This document shows positions 16,022-25,287 of a stretch of DNA of 47,123 nucleotides, piece after piece. Under the pieces are notes generated by a model, which was given only the letters and a program-made list of their open reading frames with translations, ran no database searches and had not been told where the DNA came from. The number at the start of each line of letters is the position of its first letter. Positions within the stretch are counted from its first letter, which is position 1. The stretch is from Lachnospiraceae bacterium (GTDB lineage Bacteria; Bacillota; Clostridia; Lachnospirales; Lachnospiraceae): assembly GCA_014804785.1 (NCBI GenBank), contig JAAUZD010000012.1, positions 4,467 to 51,589 of the forward strand. The letters are read 5' to 3'. A program made the position numbers and the translations under genes.

Positions 16022-16089
16022 CTAAGGAAGAGCAGCGTCCATCGTCAGCGGGCAAACTTTTATGCTGTTGGAAAATGAGGATAGAATAT

Positions 16090-16770
16090 ATGGAATTAGA
16101 AATCAGGGATATTAAAAAAAAATATGGGAAAAAGATGGTGCTGCGGCAGATTAATCTGACAGCACTATCTGGGCAATGTACAGGAATCGTTGGCGCAAAT
16201 GGATGCGGTAAGTCTACCCTTTTAAGGATTCTGGCAGGAGTGGAAAAAGCAGATGCCGGAGAAATCTTGATAAATGGGAAAGAAATTAAAAACCCGCTTC
16301 GTCAGATGGCAGCGTATGTTGGTTATATACCGCAGGAAAGCGCCCTAATGCCGGAGCTGACAGTCAGAGACAATCTGAAATTATGGGCAAGTTTTGGAGA
16401 CTATAGGGAAAACTGCCGGAATCTTAAAAAACTATGTGAACAATTTCAGATTCAGACGTTTTACAAGGAGAAGGTAAAGAATCTTTCAGGGGGCATGTGC
16501 AAGAGGGTGAACATTGTATGCGCTTTGATTCACAGCCCCTCCCTTTTGCTGATGGATGAACCCAGCGCTGCTCTCGATATGGTATTTAAAGAGGAATTAA
16601 AAGGATATATCCGGAATTTTGTAAAAGAGGGCGGAAGCATTTTGCTCAGCAGTCATGACGAGGGGGAAATTACGGCATGTCAAAGTCTCTGGGCAATCAA
16701 AGACGGGATGGCAGTCAGACTCCCTAAGGAGGTGCCTGTAGAGGAAATGGTTTCAAAATACATGAAATAG
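16090..16770 (+). CDS. ABC transporter ATP-binding protein
   Basis: 226 residues. Walker A GANGCGKSTLL (about res 36-46), Q-loop IPQES, signature LSGGMCKRVNIV (note Met-Cys in place of the usual Gln-Lys/Arg), Walker B LLLMDEPSAALD and switch His in LSSHDEGE. It belongs to the ABC-2/CcmA group of exporters. The start at 16090 has GAGGA 9 bases ahead; the ATG at 16075 overlaps that site. It is the first gene of a tight three-gene exporter operon whose substrate cannot be read from sequence. Confidence 0.9.
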   Translation: MELEIRDIKKKYGKKMVLRQINLTALSGQCTGIVGANGCGKSTLLRILAGVEKADAGEILINGKEIKNPLRQMAAYVGYIPQESALMPELTVRDNLKLWASFGDYRENCRNLKKLCEQFQIQTFYKEKVKNLSGGMCKRVNIVCALIHSPSLLLMDEPSAALDMVFKEELKGYIRNFVKEGGSILLSSHDEGEITACQSLWAIKDGMAVRLPKEVPVEEMVSKYMK

Positions 16771-16772
16771 CA

Positions 16773-18023
16773 GTGAGGAAAATGATGTATTGCAGATGGA
16801 TATTTTTTACATTAAAAGTCAAAAAATTTATCAGGATACTTCCTGTTATTCTGTTGGAGACGGTTTTGTTTGTATTGATTCTGTTCGGAGTGGGAGCTTA
16901 TGCGACAAAGGCGGTCTACGGAGAAAAAGCGGTGAAAGAAATCCGGGTAGGAATTGTTGCCGAAGGTGAGGATCGGATGGCGGATATGCTGATCAGACTA
17001 GTGGGCGGCATGGACAGCATCAAAGACACAGCTTCTCTTGAAATGATGTCCAAAGAGGAGGCGGAAGCAGGACTGAAAGAAGGAAAAATCTATGCAGCTG
17101 TGATTTTGCCGGAAGGACTGGTGGACAGTATTATTTCGGGCGAGAATATACCTGCAAAGATTTTGACTGGCAACGCTTACGGCAAAATAGAGACAGAGGT
17201 CTTCACCCAGTTGTCACGCGCCGGTGCGTCCCTGCTTACAACGGCACAGGCGGGAATCTATGCGGCGGATACATTTTGTGTAGAAAACGGGCGTCAGGAT
17301 TTGATTGCGCAGACGGAAAATGACTTGAATGAGGCATATCTTAGGTTTGCCCTTGAAAGAAGCGCTCTTTTTAAGGAAAAAGAGGTAAAGGCAGTAAAAG
17401 GTGTCAACCTTACAGATTATTATACCGTTTCCCTGCTCTTTGCTTTTTTATCTTTTGTGGGACTTTCTTTTGGAAAGTATATGCAGGTGGAGATGGGAGA
17501 GAAAGAAAAGCTGCTGAAAAGCCGGGGAATCGGAAATATACAGCAGTATCTTATTGAGACAGCAGCCTTTTCCGCTGTGTTTGCCTTCCTTGGAACATTG
17601 TTCTCTCTACCGGTGATTCTGACGATTATAAATAACAGCAAAAGCTCTTTTGCGCCGGCGCCCGTCTGGATTGTAATGATGGTCATCTGGTTTTTGATGG
17701 GCGTGTTCCTGAGGACATTATTTCAGATTTTGGGAAATCATACAGGAAGTATGGGCGTGTGCTTTATAGTGTTGATGGTGCTCATGTTTTCCTCCGGCAT
17801 CTTTATTCCGTCAGCATTTCTGCCCGTTTTCCTGGAAAAAGTGGGGACTTATGTTCCTTACAAAACATGGATGGAAGGCATGGTAATGATTCTCCAGGGG
17901 AAATTTGCCGTGAAAGCAACGGTAAAACTTGTCATGATTGGTCTGCTTTCGGCAGCCATCGGTGTCCTGGCAGCGGTGTGCAGGGAGAACTTTAATCCGG
18001 CTTTGAAAAGGAGAGGGAGATGA
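16773..18023 (+). CDS. ABC-2 type permease, subunit 1
   Basis: About 416 residues if the GTG at 16773 is used; ATGs at 16782 or 16785 are equally likely. One membrane helix near the N-terminus (LPVILLETVLFVLILFGVGAYA) leads into a long extracytoplasmic domain (about res 45-215, with IRVGIVAEGEDRM). Five or six helices then close the protein, the ABC2_membrane_3 / YhgE-like layout of drug, lantibiotic or polymer exporters. It begins 3 bases after the ATPase stop. Its own stop overlaps the next start (ATGA). Confidence 0.82.
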   Translation: MRKMMYCRWIFFTLKVKKFIRILPVILLETVLFVLILFGVGAYATKAVYGEKAVKEIRVGIVAEGEDRMADMLIRLVGGMDSIKDTASLEMMSKEEAEAGLKEGKIYAAVILPEGLVDSIISGENIPAKILTGNAYGKIETEVFTQLSRAGASLLTTAQAGIYAADTFCVENGRQDLIAQTENDLNEAYLRFALERSALFKEKEVKAVKGVNLTDYYTVSLLFAFLSFVGLSFGKYMQVEMGEKEKLLKSRGIGNIQQYLIETAAFSAVFAFLGTLFSLPVILTIINNSKSSFAPAPVWIVMMVIWFLMGVFLRTLFQILGNHTGSMGVCFIVLMVLMFSSGIFIPSAFLPVFLEKVGTYVPYKTWMEGMVMILQGKFAVKATVKLVMIGLLSAAIGVLAAVCRENFNPALKRRGR

Positions 18024-19045
18024 AGAACTGGATACAGATATACACAATCCTCTGGAAACAATATTTGCAAAAGCACAGATTATGGATTATTTTTCTGGTT
18101 GCTGCTGCATTTACAATCAACGTAATCGGAAAAACAAGCGCGCTGAGGCAGGAAGAATACCGCGGAATTGCGGTGGGTATCTGTTGGGAAGATGAAAAGG
18201 GAAAAGAACTTTTGCAAGAACTTGATAAAGAAGAGGGGATTTTCAGATTTCTTGGTTACACAGATGAAGATGAAATGATAAGGCTGGTAGAAAACGGAAC
18301 GCTGGAGTGCGGCTACCTTTTCCCGGAGAATTTTTACGACCATCTTCTGGAAGAAGGAGCAGGGCGCCAGGTCACGCTTTATTATTCTCCTGCTTCGTCC
18401 GCCTATAAGATTTCCTATGAGGTGGTGTTTGCAGAATTGTTTGAGATTCTTTCTGAAGATATCCTGACGGATTATTTCAAAGAGAGCGGTTATAACATGG
18501 AAAGGCTCCTTGCCCTGAACAGGCAGTACGCTGGGGACGGAAGTACCTTTCAGTTTGTATATGAAGCGGTAGAGCAAAAAGGCGGTGAGACCGTGGAAAA
18601 CATGGACACCTTTAAAGGATGCATGGGGGTGATGATGTTTCTTATGAGCCTCCTTGGACTGGGAAATGCCATGGAGCAGGAAAAGACCTGGAAGGCACTG
18701 CCGGGGCGCTTGGGAAGACGGCTGAAATCAGGAAGTATTCACGTGGCGGTGCTTGGGAGCATTCTGATGGGAGGATGCTGCCTCCTGATAACAGATATGC
18801 AGAGCAATCGAGGAGGATTCGGAAGAGAACTAATGGCGCTTGGCATATACTTTATGGTGCTTGAATTGTATGTCAGGCTTTTGGGACTGCTTATTAAAAA
18901 AAGCAGAATCCTGTATGGGCTTCTTCCAGTCTTGATTCTGGCAAGCTGTCTGTTCTGCCCGGTTTTCATTCGCATGGAAAATTATATAAACGGTGCAGCC
19001 TGGATTTCAAGACTGTTTCCGGTTTCTTACTATCTCGACATATAA
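18020..19045 (+). CDS. ABC-2 type permease-like protein, subunit 2
   Basis: 341 residues, with the same plan as the gene before it. One N-terminal helix (LWIIFLVAAAFTINVI) is followed by an outer domain to about res 190, with GIAVGICWEDEKGKELLQEL paralleling the VRVGIVAEG stretch of subunit 1. At least four helices follow. It starts by a 4-base ATGA overlap with subunit 1, so the two are probably translated together and form a heterodimeric channel with the ATPase. The C-terminus is shorter than in subunit 1 and ends after the last helix (SRLFPVSYYLDI). No clear terminator follows. Confidence 0.75.
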   Translation: MKNWIQIYTILWKQYLQKHRLWIIFLVAAAFTINVIGKTSALRQEEYRGIAVGICWEDEKGKELLQELDKEEGIFRFLGYTDEDEMIRLVENGTLECGYLFPENFYDHLLEEGAGRQVTLYYSPASSAYKISYEVVFAELFEILSEDILTDYFKESGYNMERLLALNRQYAGDGSTFQFVYEAVEQKGGETVENMDTFKGCMGVMMFLMSLLGLGNAMEQEKTWKALPGRLGRRLKSGSIHVAVLGSILMGGCCLLITDMQSNRGGFGRELMALGIYFMVLELYVRLLGLLIKKSRILYGLLPVLILASCLFCPVFIRMENYINGAAWISRLFPVSYYLDI

Positions 19046-19194
19046 TCCGTTATTTCTTCGCTGTTGCGGCGGAAAAGGTAAAACAGTGTCTAAAAGCTTC
19101 TGAATAATATGGTAGAAACTTTTTAGGAAAAATGTTATACTAAGTAAGTATATTTTAACCAATTACATCGGACTATAGAGGGGTATTTGTTAGA

Positions 19195-21258
19195 ATGGCT
19201 CCATTGAGAAGCAAAATGAGATTAAAGGGAAGGCTGAAAAGATACATGCAGACTTCTTTATATCTGGGTTTTTTATTGATGATTGTAAATCTGGCGGTAT
19301 ATCTTTTCAGCGTACCTGCCGGTCTTATCGTGACCTGCTTCACCCTGCTGTACTTCGCGGTGGTGGTATTCCTTCAGCTTTATAATAAGCCGGTCATCAT
19401 GAATGAGATGGTAAGTTTTGCGACTCAGTATGGACAGGTACAGAAGGTGCTCCTTAAGGAACTGGAGATTCCTTATGCTATGCTGGATGACAGCGGGCAC
19501 ATCATCTGGATGAACGAGGCTTTTGAGAGAGTCGTACATAAGGCAAAAGGATATAAGAAATCCATTACCTCCCTTTTCCCATCCATCACTAAGGAAAAGC
19601 TTCCCTGTGAGACGGAATTTACAGAGGTGGATATTGTATTTGAGGAGAGCAATTACGTTGCCAAGATGCGGAAACTCTCTATACGGGATATGCTTGAAAG
19701 CAGCGATATCGTTGAGGCGGATAATACCAATGGTTCCCTGATCGCGTTTTACCTGTTTGATGAGACAGCGCTTAAAATCGCACTCCAGGAAGTGGATGAT
19801 CAGAGTCTTGCGGTGGGCATGATTTATCTGGATAACTATGATGAAGCCCTTGAAAGCGTGGAAGAGGTAAGGCGCTCCCTCTTGATTGCACTGATAGACA
19901 GAAAAGTCAATAAATATATAGCCGCGCTGGATGGAATTTGTAAGAAGATTGAGAAGGACAAGTACATGATCATTCTCCGCAAAAAAGCAACCTTGCTTCT
20001 TAGAGAGAACAAGTTTGACATTCTGGAGGATGTCAAGACAGTCAATATTGGCAATGAGATGGCAGTGACAATCAGTATCGGTTTGGGGTTGGATGGTTTA
20101 AGCTATGCACAGAATTATGAATTTGCCCGCAATGCCATTGATCTTGCATTAGGACGCGGCGGTGACCAGGCGGTTGTAAAAACGCCTGAAAATGTCACCT
20201 ATTTTGGCGGAAAGAGCCAGCAGGTAGAGAAAAATACGAGAGTGAAGGCAAGAGTCAAGGCACAGGCTCTCAGGGAAATCATTTCCACCAAAGAAAGAGT
20301 GCTCATCATGGGACACAGGCTTGCTGATGTGGACAGCTTTGGAGCTGCGGTAGGAATTTACCGGATTGCAGTCACGCTGGACAGAAAGGCAAATATCGTG
20401 CTAAATGATGTGAGCGCTTCCATGAAGCCTATGGTTGATTTGATTAGGAACCATGAGGGATATAACGAGGATATGATCGTCACCAGCCAGCAGGCATTGG
20501 AACTTGCAGGAAACAATACCGTGCTGGTGGTTGTGGATGTCAATAAACCCAGCATTACAGAATGTCCGGAGCTTTTAAGGATGTGTAAATCGATTGTGGT
20601 TCTGGATCACCATAGACAAGGGGCGGAGATTATTGAAAATGCAACCCTTTCCTATGTGGAAGCGTACGCATCCTCAGCCTGTGAGATGGTTTCTGAGATT
20701 TTGCAATACATTGGAGAGAATATTAAGATTACAGCGGAAGAGGCAGACTGCATGTATTCCGGCATTGTAGTCGATACTAACAACTTTATGACCAAAACTG
20801 GCGTTCGTACCTTTGAAGCAGCGGCGTTTTTGAGAAGGAACGGTGCAGATGTAACCAGAGTGCGTAAACTGTCCAGGGAAGACGCCATAGAATATAAGGC
20901 AAAGGCGGACGCAGTAAGCCAGGCGGAAATATACAGGAAGTCATACGCTATTTCAACCTGCAGCAGTGAAGATATACAGAGCCCTACCGTCGTTGGCGCA
21001 CAGGCTGCCAATGAACTTTTGAATATTAAAGGAGTAAAGGCAAGTTTTGTCCTTACAGAGTACCAGAATCAGGTATTTATCAGCGCCAGATCCATTGATG
21101 AGGTCAATGTGCAGATTATCATGGAAAAAATGGGAGGAGGCGGTCACTTAGGAACAGCAGGATGTCAGCTGAGTGGTGTCTCGATTCCTGAAGGCATTGG
21201 TGTTTTGAAGGGAACGTTGGACAAGATGATCGCCGAGGGCGACTTAGAGGCAGAGTGA
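19195..21258 (+). CDS. gdpP: cyclic-di-AMP phosphodiesterase
   Basis: 687 residues, slightly above the usual 655-660. It cleaves the second messenger c-di-AMP at the membrane, controlling wall and potassium homeostasis. Two membrane helices (about res 20-40 and 42-62) precede a PAS domain (IPYAMLDDSGHIIWMNEAFERV) and a degenerate GGDEF domain (about res 180-330). The DHH phosphoesterase core has GHRLADVDSFGAAVG and VVLDHHRQG (near res 470), and the DHHA1 end GGGGHLGTAGCQL (near res 647). A possible -10 (TATACT, 19136-19141) lies ahead. It precedes rplI and dnaB, the conserved Firmicute order. Confidence 0.96.
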   Translation: MAPLRSKMRLKGRLKRYMQTSLYLGFLLMIVNLAVYLFSVPAGLIVTCFTLLYFAVVVFLQLYNKPVIMNEMVSFATQYGQVQKVLLKELEIPYAMLDDSGHIIWMNEAFERVVHKAKGYKKSITSLFPSITKEKLPCETEFTEVDIVFEESNYVAKMRKLSIRDMLESSDIVEADNTNGSLIAFYLFDETALKIALQEVDDQSLAVGMIYLDNYDEALESVEEVRRSLLIALIDRKVNKYIAALDGICKKIEKDKYMIILRKKATLLLRENKFDILEDVKTVNIGNEMAVTISIGLGLDGLSYAQNYEFARNAIDLALGRGGDQAVVKTPENVTYFGGKSQQVEKNTRVKARVKAQALREIISTKERVLIMGHRLADVDSFGAAVGIYRIAVTLDRKANIVLNDVSASMKPMVDLIRNHEGYNEDMIVTSQQALELAGNNTVLVVVDVNKPSITECPELLRMCKSIVVLDHHRQGAEIIENATLSYVEAYASSACEMVSEILQYIGENIKITAEEADCMYSGIVVDTNNFMTKTGVRTFEAAAFLRRNGADVTRVRKLSREDAIEYKAKADAVSQAEIYRKSYAISTCSSEDIQSPTVVGAQAANELLNIKGVKASFVLTEYQNQVFISARSIDEVNVQIIMEKMGGGGHLGTAGCQLSGVSIPEGIGVLKGTLDKMIAEGDLEAE

Positions 21259-21279
21259 TTTCAGACAGAGGAGGAACAT

Positions 21280-21732
21280 ATGAAAGTAATATTATTAGAG
21301 GATGTAAAGAGCCTTGGAAAAAAGGGCGATATTGTAAACGTAAATGACGGCTACGCGAGAAATTTTGTTTTACCCCAAAAGCTGGGGATAGAAGCAAATA
21401 ACAAGAATATGAATGACTTAAAGCTGAAAAAGGCGAACGATGAAAAGCTTGCAAAAGAGCAACTTGAGGCAGCACAGGCGTTTGCAAAAGAAATGGAAGC
21501 AGAAGAGGTCGTTTTATCGATTAAAGCTGGTGAAGGCGGCAGGACTTTCGGCTCTATTTCCACGAAGGAAATTGCACAGGGCTACAAGGAACAATGCGGA
21601 AAAGAAATTGATAAGAAAAAAATCATTCTTCCCGAAGCAATCAAGAGTTTTGGCGTGTTTGAAGTAGGTGTAAAACTACACCCCAGTGTAACGGGCAGAC
21701 TGAAAGTGAAAGTAACACAGATGAAAGGTTAG
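21280..21732 (+). CDS. rplI: 50S ribosomal protein L9
   Basis: 150 residues, standard. The N-terminal RNA-binding domain has [34 protein letters not shown] long connecting helix ([22 protein letters not shown]) and the C-terminal domain ([30 protein letters not shown]) follow. AGGAGG is 6 bases before the ATG. It lies 21 bases after gdpP and 7 before dnaB. Confidence 0.98.
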   Translation: MKVILLEDVKSLGKKGDIVNVNDGYARNFVLPQKLGIEANNKNMNDLKLKKANDEKLAKEQLEAAQAFAKEMEAEEVVLSIKAGEGGRTFGSISTKEIAQGYKEQCGKEIDKKKIILPEAIKSFGVFEVGVKLHPSVTGRLKVKVTQMKG

Positions 21733-21739
21733 ATAGTAA

Positions 21740-23080
21740 ATGGCAGCATCGGAGGAAGCGCTTTTAAAGCGGGTATTACCGCACAGCATAGAAGCGGAAC
21801 AATCGGTAATTGGATCCATGATTATGGATAGGGAGGCTATCACGGTAGCGTCTGAAATTATTTCAGGCGACGATTTTTACGGCAGACAGTACGGCGTTGT
21901 ATTTGACACCATGGTTGAACTAAATGATGAAGGCAGACCTGTAGATCTGATAACACTTCAGGACAGGCTTAAGGAGAAAGATGTGCCTCCGGAGGTCAGC
22001 AGCCTTGAATTTATTAGAGATTTGATTACCGCAGTGCCCACATCAGCCAACATCAAGTACTATGCGAATATTGTCGCTGAGAAGTCAACGCTTCGGAAAC
22101 TGATCCGACTGAATGAAGAAATTGCCAATACCTGTTATGTTGGAAAAGAAAACCTCGAAGTGATTCTGGAGGACACGGAAAAACGGGTCTTTGAACTGGT
22201 TCAAAAACGAAATACAGGGGAGTTTGTTCCTATCAGGCAGGTAGTTATGAATGCCATGGATAAAATAGAAAAGGCATCCAAAAATAATGGAAATGTCACA
22301 GGCATTGCCACAGGATTTATTGATTTGGATTACAGGACAGCAGGCATGCAGCCTTCCGATCTGATTCTGGTGGCAGCAAGACCATCCATGGGTAAAACCG
22401 CTTTTGTATTGAACATTGCCCAATATGTGGCGTTTAAGTCTAACCAGACGGTAGCTATATTCAGTCTGGAAATGAGTAAAGAGCAGCTTGTCAATCGTCT
22501 TTTTTCCCTTGAATCCAAGGTGGATTCCCAGCACCTGCGTACAGGTAATCTTTCTGACGCGGAGTGGGAGAAGCTGATAGAAAGTGCAGGCGTGATAGGG
22601 AAATCGAATTTGATTATAGACGATACGCCTGGTATCAGTATTTCAGAACTGCGCTCCAAATGCAGAAAATACAAGCTGGAGCATGATCTTAAGATTATCA
22701 TCATTGACTACCTGCAATTGATGTCGGGAAGCGGAAGGGGTTCTGACTCCAGACAGCAGGAAATTTCAGATATATCCCGTTCCTTAAAGGCGCTGGCAAG
22801 GGAACTTAATGTGCCGGTGGTTGCGCTCTCCCAGCTTTCCCGTGCGGTAGAGCAGCGCCCGGATCACAGACCCATGCTTTCGGACCTTCGTGAATCCGGC
22901 GCCATAGAGCAGGATGCCGACGTAGTCATGTTCATATATAGGGATGATTATTACAACAAAGACACAGAAAAGAAAGGCATTGCAGAGATTATCATTGCCA
23001 AGCAGAGAAACGGTCCGATTGGTACGATCGAGCTGGTATGGCTGCCGGATTACACCAAGTTTGCCAATCTGCAGAAATAA
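21740..23080 (+). CDS. dnaB: replicative DNA helicase
   Basis: 446 residues, normal length. The N-terminal DnaG-interaction domain (LPHSIEAEQSVIGSMIMD) and the RecA-like motor are complete: Walker A ARPSMGKTAF (about res 209-218), Walker B IIIIDYLQLMSG, LSQLSRAVEQRPDHRP and LRESGAIEQDADVVMFIYRD. It unwinds DNA at the replication fork. No intein is present at the common insertion sites. The ribosome site before the ATG is weak (aaggttagatagtaa), so it may be translated by coupling to rplI. A strong terminator follows. Confidence 0.98.
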   Translation: MAASEEALLKRVLPHSIEAEQSVIGSMIMDREAITVASEIISGDDFYGRQYGVVFDTMVELNDEGRPVDLITLQDRLKEKDVPPEVSSLEFIRDLITAVPTSANIKYYANIVAEKSTLRKLIRLNEEIANTCYVGKENLEVILEDTEKRVFELVQKRNTGEFVPIRQVVMNAMDKIEKASKNNGNVTGIATGFIDLDYRTAGMQPSDLILVAARPSMGKTAFVLNIAQYVAFKSNQTVAIFSLEMSKEQLVNRLFSLESKVDSQHLRTGNLSDAEWEKLIESAGVIGKSNLIIDDTPGISISELRSKCRKYKLEHDLKIIIIDYLQLMSGSGRGSDSRQQEISDISRSLKALARELNVPVVALSQLSRAVEQRPDHRPMLSDLRESGAIEQDADVVMFIYRDDYYNKDTEKKGIAEIIIAKQRNGPIGTIELVWLPDYTKFANLQK

Positions 23081-23104
23081 AATTACATATCAAGTATACA
23101 TTAC

Positions 23105-23141
23105 AAAAGAGGACAAGCTATAAGGGCATGTCCTCTTTTTT
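23105..23141 (+). terminator. Rho-independent terminator of gdpP-rplI-dnaB
   Basis: Stem AAAAGAGGACA / TGTCCTCTTTT with a 13-nt loop and a run of T. Confidence 0.9.
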
Positions 23142-23174
23142 CACAAAGATTATCTATTAAGAAAGGGGAAAATT

Positions 23175-23966
23175 ATGAAACAGGCAGAAAAAATTTATAT
23201 GATTTCGGATGCGGCAAAAAAAGTACAGGTGGAAGCGCATGTCCTCAGGTACTGGGAGGAGGAATTAAAAGTACCGGCGAAGCGGAACGAAATGGGACAC
23301 CGCTATTACACAGAAGAAGATATAAGCAGATTTCAGAGAGTAAAGGAATTAAAGGAACAGGGACTCCAGCTCAAGGCAATACGCCATATACTGAAAAACG
23401 GCGACCTTAAGACTCCGATTATGCTGTTTGAGAAACCGGAAGGTGAAAAAGAAGCACAGATGCAGCAGGAGGGAGCAGAAGAGCAATCATCCGTACAGGG
23501 GGATGTGGATTTAGGAAAACATCATGTCATTATGGTAAAGAAAGGGGAATTCCTTCCAGTAGACAGCAATGTGCTGCAGGTGCAGGAGGAGAGCAGGGAA
23601 CAAAAGAGCCTGAGGCTTCAACAGCTATTAAAAGAGATGATTGTGGAAGCGGTACAAAGCAACAATAAGGAAATCTGTGAGGAGATAAAGGAGACACTTT
23701 TGAAAGAACTGGATTACCAGTTCAGACTCCAGGAAGAGAAAGAAGATGCCAGGGAGGAAGAGAGACTGTTAAAGCAGGAAGAACATTACCATCAAATAGA
23801 CGAAATGCTCCGTGCTTACAATCAACGGGGAAGAAAAGGGAAAAAGATACGGGAAAAGATTTTTCCCCTGAAATCTGAGGAAGAAAACGAAAAAGAGGAC
23901 GAAAAAGAAGAAGAACAGAAAGGAATCAGAAAAGGTTTTCTAAGAAAAAAGCGTTCAATCGTATGA
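23175..23966 (+). CDS. MerR-type DNA-binding protein with charged coiled-coil tail
   Basis: 263 residues. The N-terminal MerR-like winged helix is clear: YMISDAAKKVQVEAHVLRYWEEEL, then RNEMGHRYYTEEDISRFQRVKELKEQG (res 8-60). A long Glu/Lys/Gln-rich region from about res 140 to the end follows, likely coiled coil, with a very basic end (RKGFLRKKRSIV). No metal-binding cysteines are present, so it is not a metal sensor. Proteins of this shape near dnaB in Clostridia are often annotated as helix-turn-helix proteins of unknown role, perhaps related to RacA-like chromosome anchoring. The stop codon lies within the loop of a bidirectional terminator. Confidence 0.8.
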   Translation: MKQAEKIYMISDAAKKVQVEAHVLRYWEEELKVPAKRNEMGHRYYTEEDISRFQRVKELKEQGLQLKAIRHILKNGDLKTPIMLFEKPEGEKEAQMQQEGAEEQSSVQGDVDLGKHHVIMVKKGEFLPVDSNVLQVQEESREQKSLRLQQLLKEMIVEAVQSNNKEICEEIKETLLKELDYQFRLQEEKEDAREEERLLKQEEHYHQIDEMLRAYNQRGRKGKKIREKIFPLKSEEENEKEDEKEEEQKGIRKGFLRKKRSIV

Positions 23967-23977
23967 TTGAACGCTTT
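23948..23977. terminator. bidirectional terminator overlapping the MerR-type gene's stop codon
   Basis: Perfect stem GCGTTCAATC / GATTGAACGC with a 4-nt loop, flanked by A-rich and T-rich ends. On the minus strand, where the ferredoxin gene ends 15 bases away, the stem is followed by a run of six T. The TGA stop of the MerR-type gene starts in the loop. Confidence 0.85.
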
Positions 23978-23991
23978 AAGCTGTCCATAGT

Positions 23992-24162
23992 TTATTCCTC
24001 AGAGATAGCGCCTACAGGGCATCCGCCAGCACAGGAACCACAGCTGATACAGGTATTAGGATCGATTTCAAACTTTCCGTCACCTTCGCTGATAGCGCTG
24101 ACAGGACACTGTCCAGCACAAGCACCACAAGAGATACAAGCGTCACCAATTACATATGCCAT
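23992..24162 (-). CDS. 2[4Fe-4S] ferredoxin
   Basis: 56 residues, the classic clostridial ferredoxin. It carries two C-x2-C-x2-C-x3-CP clusters, CISCGACAGQCP (res 9-20) and CISCGSCAGGCP (res 38-49), in a pseudo-symmetric pair of halves. It is a low-potential electron carrier for pyruvate:ferredoxin oxidoreductase, hydrogenase, Rnf and radical-SAM enzymes. GGAGG is 8 bases before the ATG. It lies 122 bases downstream of pflA on the same strand. A 6-bp inverted repeat (CGTATG/CATACG, 24187-24202) lies in the leader. Confidence 0.96.
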   Translation of the reverse strand: MAYVIGDACISCGACAGQCPVSAISEGDGKFEIDPNTCISCGSCAGGCPVGAISEE

Positions 24163-24186
24163 AATCAAATCCTCCTTAAATATGTC

Positions 24187-24202
24187 CGTATGAAATCATA
24201 CG
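24187..24202. repeat. small inverted repeat in the ferredoxin leader
   Basis: CGTATG-AAAT-CATACG, a perfect 6-bp stem with a 4-nt loop, about 25 bases before the ferredoxin ATG. It may be an operator half-site pair or an mRNA-stabilising hairpin. Confidence 0.4.
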
Positions 24203-24284
24203 ATTCTTATTGATATTTTATTATCAAATTCTTATTACATTGTAATATAAAACGATAGGGAATACAAGTAAAATATCCCTAAAA

Positions 24285-25040
24285 TTACAGTATCTTTTCC
24301 TCTCTGCGTTTGCGGATGCCCTTCAAAATAATTTCTTTCTTTTCGATTACCTTATCTTTATCCATGGCAGGTACTCCGGCAAGTTTATAAGGGATGCCCA
24401 GCTTTTCATACTTGGATTCACCCATGGTGTGATAGGGAAGCACATCCAGAGCTTTCAGGTTATCGAACTGTCCGATAAAGTAACCAAGCTCGAACAGGTA
24501 CGTATCGTCATCTGTGATACCGGGAACCACAACATGGCGGATCCACATATCAACATGCTTTCGATTTAAATATTCTGCAAAAGCAAGGATACCGTCATTG
24601 GGCTGTGCGGTAAGCTCTTTGTGCTTTGCGGGATCGATATGTTTGATATCCAGCATTACAAGATCCGTAAGTTCCATTAATCTGTCAAGCTTCCTAATGA
24701 ATTCAGTGTTATCCGGTTTGAAAGCGATACCGGATGAATCGATACAGGTGTGTACATTGTTTTTCTTTGCGATGGTAAAGAGGTCTATCAGAAAATCCAC
24801 CTGCATTAAAGGTTCGCCGCCGGTTACGGTAATACCGCCTTTTTTGTAAAATTCTTCATTTCTTTTATACTGTTCAAAAATTTCTTCCGGTTCCATCATG
24901 GTGCCGCCAGTCATAGCCCAGGTATCGGGATTGTGACAGTATGCGCAACGCATGGGGCATCCCTGTACAAAGACCACGAACCGGGTGCCGGGACCGTCTA
25001 CAGTGCCGAAACTTTCTAACGAATGAATTCTTCCTTGCAT
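24285..25040 (-). CDS. pflA: pyruvate formate-lyase activating enzyme (radical SAM)
   Basis: 251 residues. It uses a [4Fe-4S] cluster and S-adenosylmethionine to place the glycyl radical on pyruvate formate-lyase. The cluster motif is Cys28-x3-Cys32-x2-Cys35 (QGCPMRCAYCHNPDTW). The GGE motif (TVTGGEPLMQ), IDSSGIA and the PFL-activase ending LDVLPYHTMGESKYEKLGI are all present. The start at 25040 has AAGGGAG 8 bases ahead; a TTG at 25046 is less likely. It lies about 7 kb from pflB on the opposite strand. The radical it makes must go onto a separate small protein here (34362-34604). Confidence 0.96.
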   Translation of the reverse strand: MQGRIHSLESFGTVDGPGTRFVVFVQGCPMRCAYCHNPDTWAMTGGTMMEPEEIFEQYKRNEEFYKKGGITVTGGEPLMQVDFLIDLFTIAKKNNVHTCIDSSGIAFKPDNTEFIRKLDRLMELTDLVMLDIKHIDPAKHKELTAQPNDGILAFAEYLNRKHVDMWIRHVVVPGITDDDTYLFELGYFIGQFDNLKALDVLPYHTMGESKYEKLGIPYKLAGVPAMDKDKVIEKKEIILKGIRKRREEKIL

Positions 25041-25069
25041 AACCAAATCTCCCTTCCTATTTCATCTTA

Positions 25070-25099
25070 TAGTATACCAGATTGCACAAAAAAAACCAA
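25070..25099 (-). promoter_or_regulatory. promoter of pflA
   Basis: On the minus strand: TTGGTT (25099-25094), 18-bp spacer, TATACT (25075-25070), about 30 bases before the ATG. Confidence 0.6.
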
Positions 25100-25153
25100 T
25101 TGCTCCCTCATGTAAAGTAACAGAATAGATTGATTAATAATAAATATGAAATA

Positions 25154-25172
25154 TTTAATGATAAACATTAAA
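25154..25172. promoter_or_regulatory. inverted repeat, candidate operator for the YozG-like repressor
   Basis: TTTAATG-ATAAA-CATTAAA, a perfect 7-bp repeat, 6 bases before the -35 of the DUF2975/HTH promoter. The position fits autoregulation by the HTH protein encoded second in the operon; this is inference. Confidence 0.4.
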
Positions 25173-25178
25173 AATATA

Positions 25179-25207
25179 TTGACAAACATAAGCACGTGAT
25201 ATATGAT
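25179..25207 (+). promoter_or_regulatory. promoter of the DUF2975-HTH pair
   Basis: Consensus TTGACA (25179-25184), 17-bp spacer, TATGAT (25202-25207). Confidence 0.75.
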
Positions 25208-25287
25208 AGCACCATAGAGGGTGATAAATGCATGCAGCCTGAAATAGAAATCTGAAATAAAAAGTTATGAGAGTGAGGAAAGTGAAA

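Noticed and set aside
23963-24193. 76-residue plus-strand ORF
   Set aside because: It is the antisense shadow of the 56-residue ferredoxin gene, which has both cysteine clusters and a good ribosome site.
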